Source of the DNA: an uncultured Flavobacteriales bacterium
GTDB taxonomy: Bacteria; Bacteroidota; Bacteroidia; Flavobacteriales_E; Vicingaceae
Assembly: GCA_937901255.1 (NCBI GenBank)
Contig: CALCHN010000061.1
Location: forward strand, 7,438 to 71,437
Length of the DNA: 64,000 nucleotides
Direction of reading: 5' to 3'
Shown: piece by piece, positions 61,301-64,000 of the stretch
How the letters are laid out: each line of letters starts with the position of its first letter
How positions within the stretch are numbered: position 1 is the stretch's first letter
Position numbers and translations under genes: made by a program
The notes under the pieces: generated by a model
What the model was told of the DNA's origin: nothing
The model's database searches: none
The model's input: the letters and a program-made list of their open reading frames with translations, nothing else

Positions 61301-64000
61301 CAGCTATTGTAGTATCAGGTAGTTTAACCAGTGCAACAACAGCAGGGGCATCTGGTGCGTACAATACAATTACTAACAATCACATTATTGGAGGATATTA
61401 CGGTATTACTATTAATGGTGCATCCTCAGCTAGTGAATCAAATGGTAATATAATTAATAATAATCGTATAGAAGATGCATATATTTATTCCACTTATTTA
61501 AAAAGTATTTCAAACTCTACTATTAGTTTTAATGATATTAGTCGTCCGAATAGAACCAGTGTAAGTACTTTTTATGGTTTATATTTTATTACTAGTGGCG
61601 AGAATAATACCATTGAAGGTAATAGAATACATGATCCATATAGAGGATTAGGAGGGGTGTCATCAAATACTTCATACCTCATTTATCATTCAAGTGTTGA
61701 TGCTACTGTTGGAAATGAAAATAAAGTAATCAACAACTTAATTTACAATATTAATAACAACGGTTCTATTTATGCATTGTATAACTCAGGAAGTGATGGG
61801 GTACATTATTACCATAACACTATTTCTTTAGATGACCAAAATGCAACTGGTGGATTAGCAAGAGGCTTTTATCAAACAACTACAGCATCCAACATTGAAT
61901 TTAAAAACAATATTATTACCAATACGCGTTCAGGAAATGGTGCATTATATTGTATCTATTTAAACTCAACAACCTCTACAATAACAAGTAACAATAATGT
62001 GTTCTATACTCCAACTACCATTAATAATATTGGGTATTATGGAGGAAATCAAAACACCTTATTAGATTGGCAAACAGCTACTGTAGGGGATGCTAACTCT
62101 GTGGAAGCAGATCCATTGTATGTAAACCCAACAGCTAACGATTATGCACCAAATAGCCCATTAGTAGATGGTATTGCAGATGCTTCTGTAAATGTTACTA
62201 CAGATATTTTTGGGACTACAAGAGCGGTAACACCAGATCCTGGAGCGATAGAGTTTGTGCCGCCAAGTTGTCCACAACCATCTAGTTTAACTGCAATCAA
62301 TGTTTCTAGCTCTACAGCAGATTTAAGTTGGTTTGAAACAGGAAGTGCAACCACATGGCAAATAGATTGGGATACAGCTGGAGTTGCTCAAGGTTTTGGT
62401 AACTTAGTTATTACTACAAACAACCCGCATACTATTACTGGTTTAACACCACAAGGTGAATACAGATACTATGTAAGAAGTATATGTGCAGTAGGAGATA
62501 CCAGTTTATGGTCAACCGCTTATACATTAACCACTTTATGTGCTCCATCAACAGCTCCATGGTTAGATGATGTAGAAACACATACGCCAACTACTAATTC
62601 TACTATAGAAAATTGTTGGTCTTCTTCACCTTCTGGTACTTCTAGTGCCTACAGATGGGATATGACTTCAGGTCCTACTTCTTCTACTCTTACAGGCCCA
62701 GCAGCTGCTTTTAGTGGTCAATATTACTTCTACACAGAAGCTTCTAGTGGAGTTCAAGGAGATGTTGCAGAGCTTTACACTCCCTTAGTTGATGTAACTG
62801 CTTTAACAACACCAGAATTACAATTCTATTACCACATGTATGGTGTTGATATTAATAAACTTTATATTGATGCTTTTGATGGTACTAATTGGGTAACTCT
62901 AGATTCAATAGTTGGTGAGCAACAAACGACAACTAATGACCCATGGTTAAAACACAATGTTGTGATTAATGGATTTCCAGATACTTTACAAGTGAGATTT
63001 AGAGGTATAAGAGGAGTAAGTTTTGATGGCGACATAGCCATTGATGATATTGAGATTAGAGAAGCTCCAACTTGTCCACAACCAATAGCTCTTAATGTTA
63101 ACAACTTAATGATGAACTCAGCTACTTTTGGCTGGACTGAAGTAGGAACCGCTACCAACTGGCAAATAGAGTGGGGAATTTCAGGATTTACCTTAGGTGG
63201 TGGAGTTAGATTAATGACTACTACTAATCCTCACACTCAATTAGGATTACAACCTGCAACAACTTATGATTTTTATGTAAGAAGTGTATGTACAGTTGGA
63301 GATTCTAGTTTCTGGTCAGGACCTTATACTTTCTCAACACCAATTTGTAACCCTTCTCAACAGTGTAATTATACCTTTAGAATGACAGATTCATATGGTG
63401 ATGGATGGAATGGAAATACCATGGATATCATCCAAAATGGAATTACAGTTGCTACTATTGGAGGAACATTTACTACCGGAAATGGTCCCGTAGATGTAAC
63501 AGTTCCACTTTGTAGTACTTTCCCTTTTGATTTATATTGGAATACAGGAGGTAGTTTTAATACTGAAGTAGGGGTACAAATATTGGATGCCAATAATTCC
63601 ATAGTATTTACGCATAATGCTGGTACAGATTTATCAGGATCTACATTATTTACAGATTCAGTATTCTGTCCTACTTGTCCTTCAGCTTCTAACTTAATGG
63701 GTAGTGCTATTTCAACTACTTCTGTAGATTTAAGTTGGACAGTTAATAGTACAGCAACTTCTTGGCAAATTGAATGGGATACCACTGGATTTGTTCAAGG
63801 TACTGGAAATATTGCTATAACCTCTAATAACCCTTACAATGTTTCTGGATTAACACCGGGTGGATTTTATCAATTTTATGTAAGAGATATTTGTGCTGTT
63901 GGGGATACAAGTGTTTGGTCAGGTCCACATACTTTTTCTCCGCCATGTATGATAGTTACTTCATTCCCTTACTTTGAAGATTTTGAAAACGGTAAAGGAT
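58330..64000 (+). CDS. Giant secreted beta-helix/fibronectin-type-III protein (partial, C-terminus beyond the window)
   Basis: At least 1890 residues, open to the right edge. A signal peptide (about 1-28, ending ANAQ) is followed by an N-terminal beta-sandwich (about 30-200), an Ig-like segment (about 200-298), and two tandem large units of 557 codons (from about 299 and 856) each with a beta-helix of pectate-lyase-like repeats (SGTYTIGTTGNYLTFTDA... GIHLTNDADFNTINN) and a fibronectin type III domain (CPQPSNLAVSNVTGTTVDLSW). Then come a MAM-like domain (about 1410-1575), further fn3 domains, a DSYGDGWNG-containing segment (about 1685) and the beginning of another MAM-like domain. It is probably a type IX cargo adhesin; the sorting domain would lie outside the window. 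Confidence 0.85.
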   Translation, partial: MKKIYQFKKFYLLSFIAIVFMHLSIYKNANAQGVITTTASFLNNNGSGVVTFNFQNTNSSPIVITDIAGLTGNSGAVGVELWYNTTPVNGAPGVISTANGWVQEAVGTITGIANTTTTTTQPFFTGLNFIIPANTTYGIAVYADGQRYFTMTTAQTFSDLGCNLITGPNVSYGGGAPNGSAPTFTPRGWIGTINFAPLAACTGAPTAGTASAPANVCANQQFNLSLSGQTIGTGVTYQWLSATSATGPWTPITGATTWSETVSQTTDTYYACEVVCTNSSLADTTAAIFVQTNPNLPGGTYTIGATGTYPNFTAAVAAMSCGIAGPVVFNVLPGSGPYNEQIEIPQIINSNSTNTITFNGSGETITYSTTGTADNYIIRLNGADYITIDSLNVVSQSATNNFGIHLTNDADFNTINNCNIDLTSTLNEAGSTNAGIVISGSLTSATTAGPSGSNNTITNNTIIGGYYGLTINGASSTSESLNNTISGNTIQDFYLYGTYLRSISNSVVSNNDIHRMNRSSVSTFYGLYFVTSGGRNLVEANQVHDAYTGVITANSSTSYPIYHSGVDVAIGDENRVVNNLIYNINNNGSIYAIYNSSSDGVHYLHNTISLDDANATGGLARGFYQITTASNIEFKNNIVSVTRGGTGAKYCMYYGTAASTIISNNNVFYMNAPAGTNNLGYSGGDQATLLAWQTATSGDANSVDDDPMYANPSSGQFIPTNAAVDDIADASVNVLTDIYGVTRAVTPDPGAIEFTPPTCPQPSNLAVSNVTGTTVDLSWTENGTATVWDIEWGTQGFTPTGIPTVTGTTTNPHNLTGLTPLTDYEFYVRAYCSASDTSLWSGPYAFSTLCATQLSGTYTIGTTGNYLTFTDAVNDMITCGISGPVVFNVLSGSGPFNEQIIIPPILGASGVNTITFNGNGEVITSTTTSSTRSIILLDGADHVTFDSLTVQTQSSTNNFAIQLINNADSNTINNCVVDLTSTLNDAGSTNAAIVVSGSLTSATTAGASGAYNTITNNHIIGGYYGITINGASSASESNGNIINNNRIEDAYIYSTYLKSISNSTISFNDISRPNRTSVSTFYGLYFITSGENNTIEGNRIHDPYRGLGGVSSNTSYLIYHSSVDATVGNENKVINNLIYNINNNGSIYALYNSGSDGVHYYHNTISLDDQNATGGLARGFYQTTTASNIEFKNNIITNTRSGNGALYCIYLNSTTSTITSNNNVFYTPTTINNIGYYGGNQNTLLDWQTATVGDANSVEADPLYVNPTANDYAPNSPLVDGIADASVNVTTDIFGTTRAVTPDPGAIEFVPPSCPQPSSLTAINVSSSTADLSWFETGSATTWQIDWDTAGVAQGFGNLVITTNNPHTITGLTPQGEYRYYVRSICAVGDTSLWSTAYTLTTLCAPSTAPWLDDVETHTPTTNSTIENCWSSSPSGTSSAYRWDMTSGPTSSTLTGPAAAFSGQYYFYTEASSGVQGDVAELYTPLVDVTALTTPELQFYYHMYGVDINKLYIDAFDGTNWVTLDSIVGEQQTTTNDPWLKHNVVINGFPDTLQVRFRGIRGVSFDGDIAIDDIEIREAPTCPQPIALNVNNLMMNSATFGWTEVGTATNWQIEWGISGFTLGGGVRLMTTTNPHTQLGLQPATTYDFYVRSVCTVGDSSFWSGPYTFSTPICNPSQQCNYTFRMTDSYGDGWNGNTMDIIQNGITVATIGGTFTTGNGPVDVTVPLCSTFPFDLYWNTGGSFNTEVGVQILDANNSIVFTHNAGTDLSGSTLFTDSVFCPTCPSASNLMGSAISTTSVDLSWTVNSTATSWQIEWDTTGFVQGTGNIAITSNNPYNVSGLTPGGFYQFYVRDICAVGDTSVWSGPHTFSPPCMIVTSFPYFEDFENGKG

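Noticed and set aside
58491..63785. Many minus-strand open frames opposite the giant protein gene (58491-63785)
   Set aside because: They are shadows of repetitive Thr/Gly/Ala-rich codons in the plus-strand gene, with no family resemblance and no start context.
1..64000. tRNA or rRNA genes
   Set aside because: Reading the intergenic gaps showed no cloverleaf arms or TTCGA-type T-loops in tRNA context; a dedicated tRNA scan could not be run.

Overview
The window is about 64 kb of an AT-rich chromosome from a member of the Bacteroidota, most likely a flavobacterium-like (Flavobacteriales) marine or freshwater organism. The basis is the gene content and style: an IPExxxVDY-type protein beside pyruvate kinase, acpP-fabF-rnc-purN in the Flavobacteriia arrangement, TonB proteins with Pro/Glu-rich linkers, an OmpA/PD40 protein, a two-component-propeller/SpoIIE phosphatase, a giant fn3/beta-helix secreted protein of the type IX cargo kind, and TAnnTTTG -7 promoter motifs. 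No rRNA, tRNA, CRISPR array, prophage or transposase gene was seen. Most of it is core chromosome with few accessory genes.

Layout. 1-4.6 kb (minus): an M42 peptidase running off the left edge, pyk, an IPExxxVDY protein, then a lipoprotein / Lys-Glu-rich secreted protein / RidA operon. 4.9-7.7 kb: a katG-perR oxidative-stress operon with a palindromic candidate operator, then a dead GNAT acetyltransferase fragment. 7.7-11.75 kb: polA and two TonB-type genes. 12.2-13 kb: mobA-moaD. 13.2-18.9 kb: a Gcr-family membrane protein and a very large NtrY-like histidine kinase. 19.2-24.9 kb (plus): gpsA, isoaspartyl peptidase, a secreted protein of unknown function and an OmpA/PD40 envelope protein. 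25-30 kb: gpmI, a CoA-binding protein, pabB, a RelE-type toxin-antitoxin pair and an RmlD-like reductase. 30.3-35.7 kb (minus): envelope barrels, a gamma-carbonic-anhydrase-like protein and a CNNM/CBS membrane protein. 35.9 kb: an orphan nucleoside-deoxyribosyltransferase/TIR-like protein that could be a defence effector. 37-44 kb: tdk, an M28 peptidase, and the propeller/SpoIIE sensor phosphatase. 44-46.4 kb: a retropepsin-like protease, RimK and an aspartoacylase-like protein, probably one protein-modification module. 46.6-52.3 kb: pheS, a cyclophilin, a lipoprotein, rnc-fabF-acpP and purN. 52.7-58.2 kb: secreted proteins, a polysaccharide deacetylase, rseP and alr. 58.3 kb to the right edge: a giant surface protein, incomplete.

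The most striking feature is the dispersed palindromic DNA. A family of about 135-145 bp elements bounded by AACCACATAG/CTATGTGGTT, with a conserved TTTCCATTTTATGGAAAC centre, occurs five times between genes, and its ends alone form a terminator after ridA. Other small palindromic families occur between genes and also inside genes: one lies in the signal-peptide codons of the OmpA/PD40 gene, two lie in the SpoIIE phosphatase domain, and one supplies the last codons and stop of purN. A second notable signal is a matched pair of about 93 nt leaders (ATGAAACGA...GAGTT-CATCT-ACCGA...ACAGATG) directly ahead of two unrelated genes at 26.9 and 48.5 kb.
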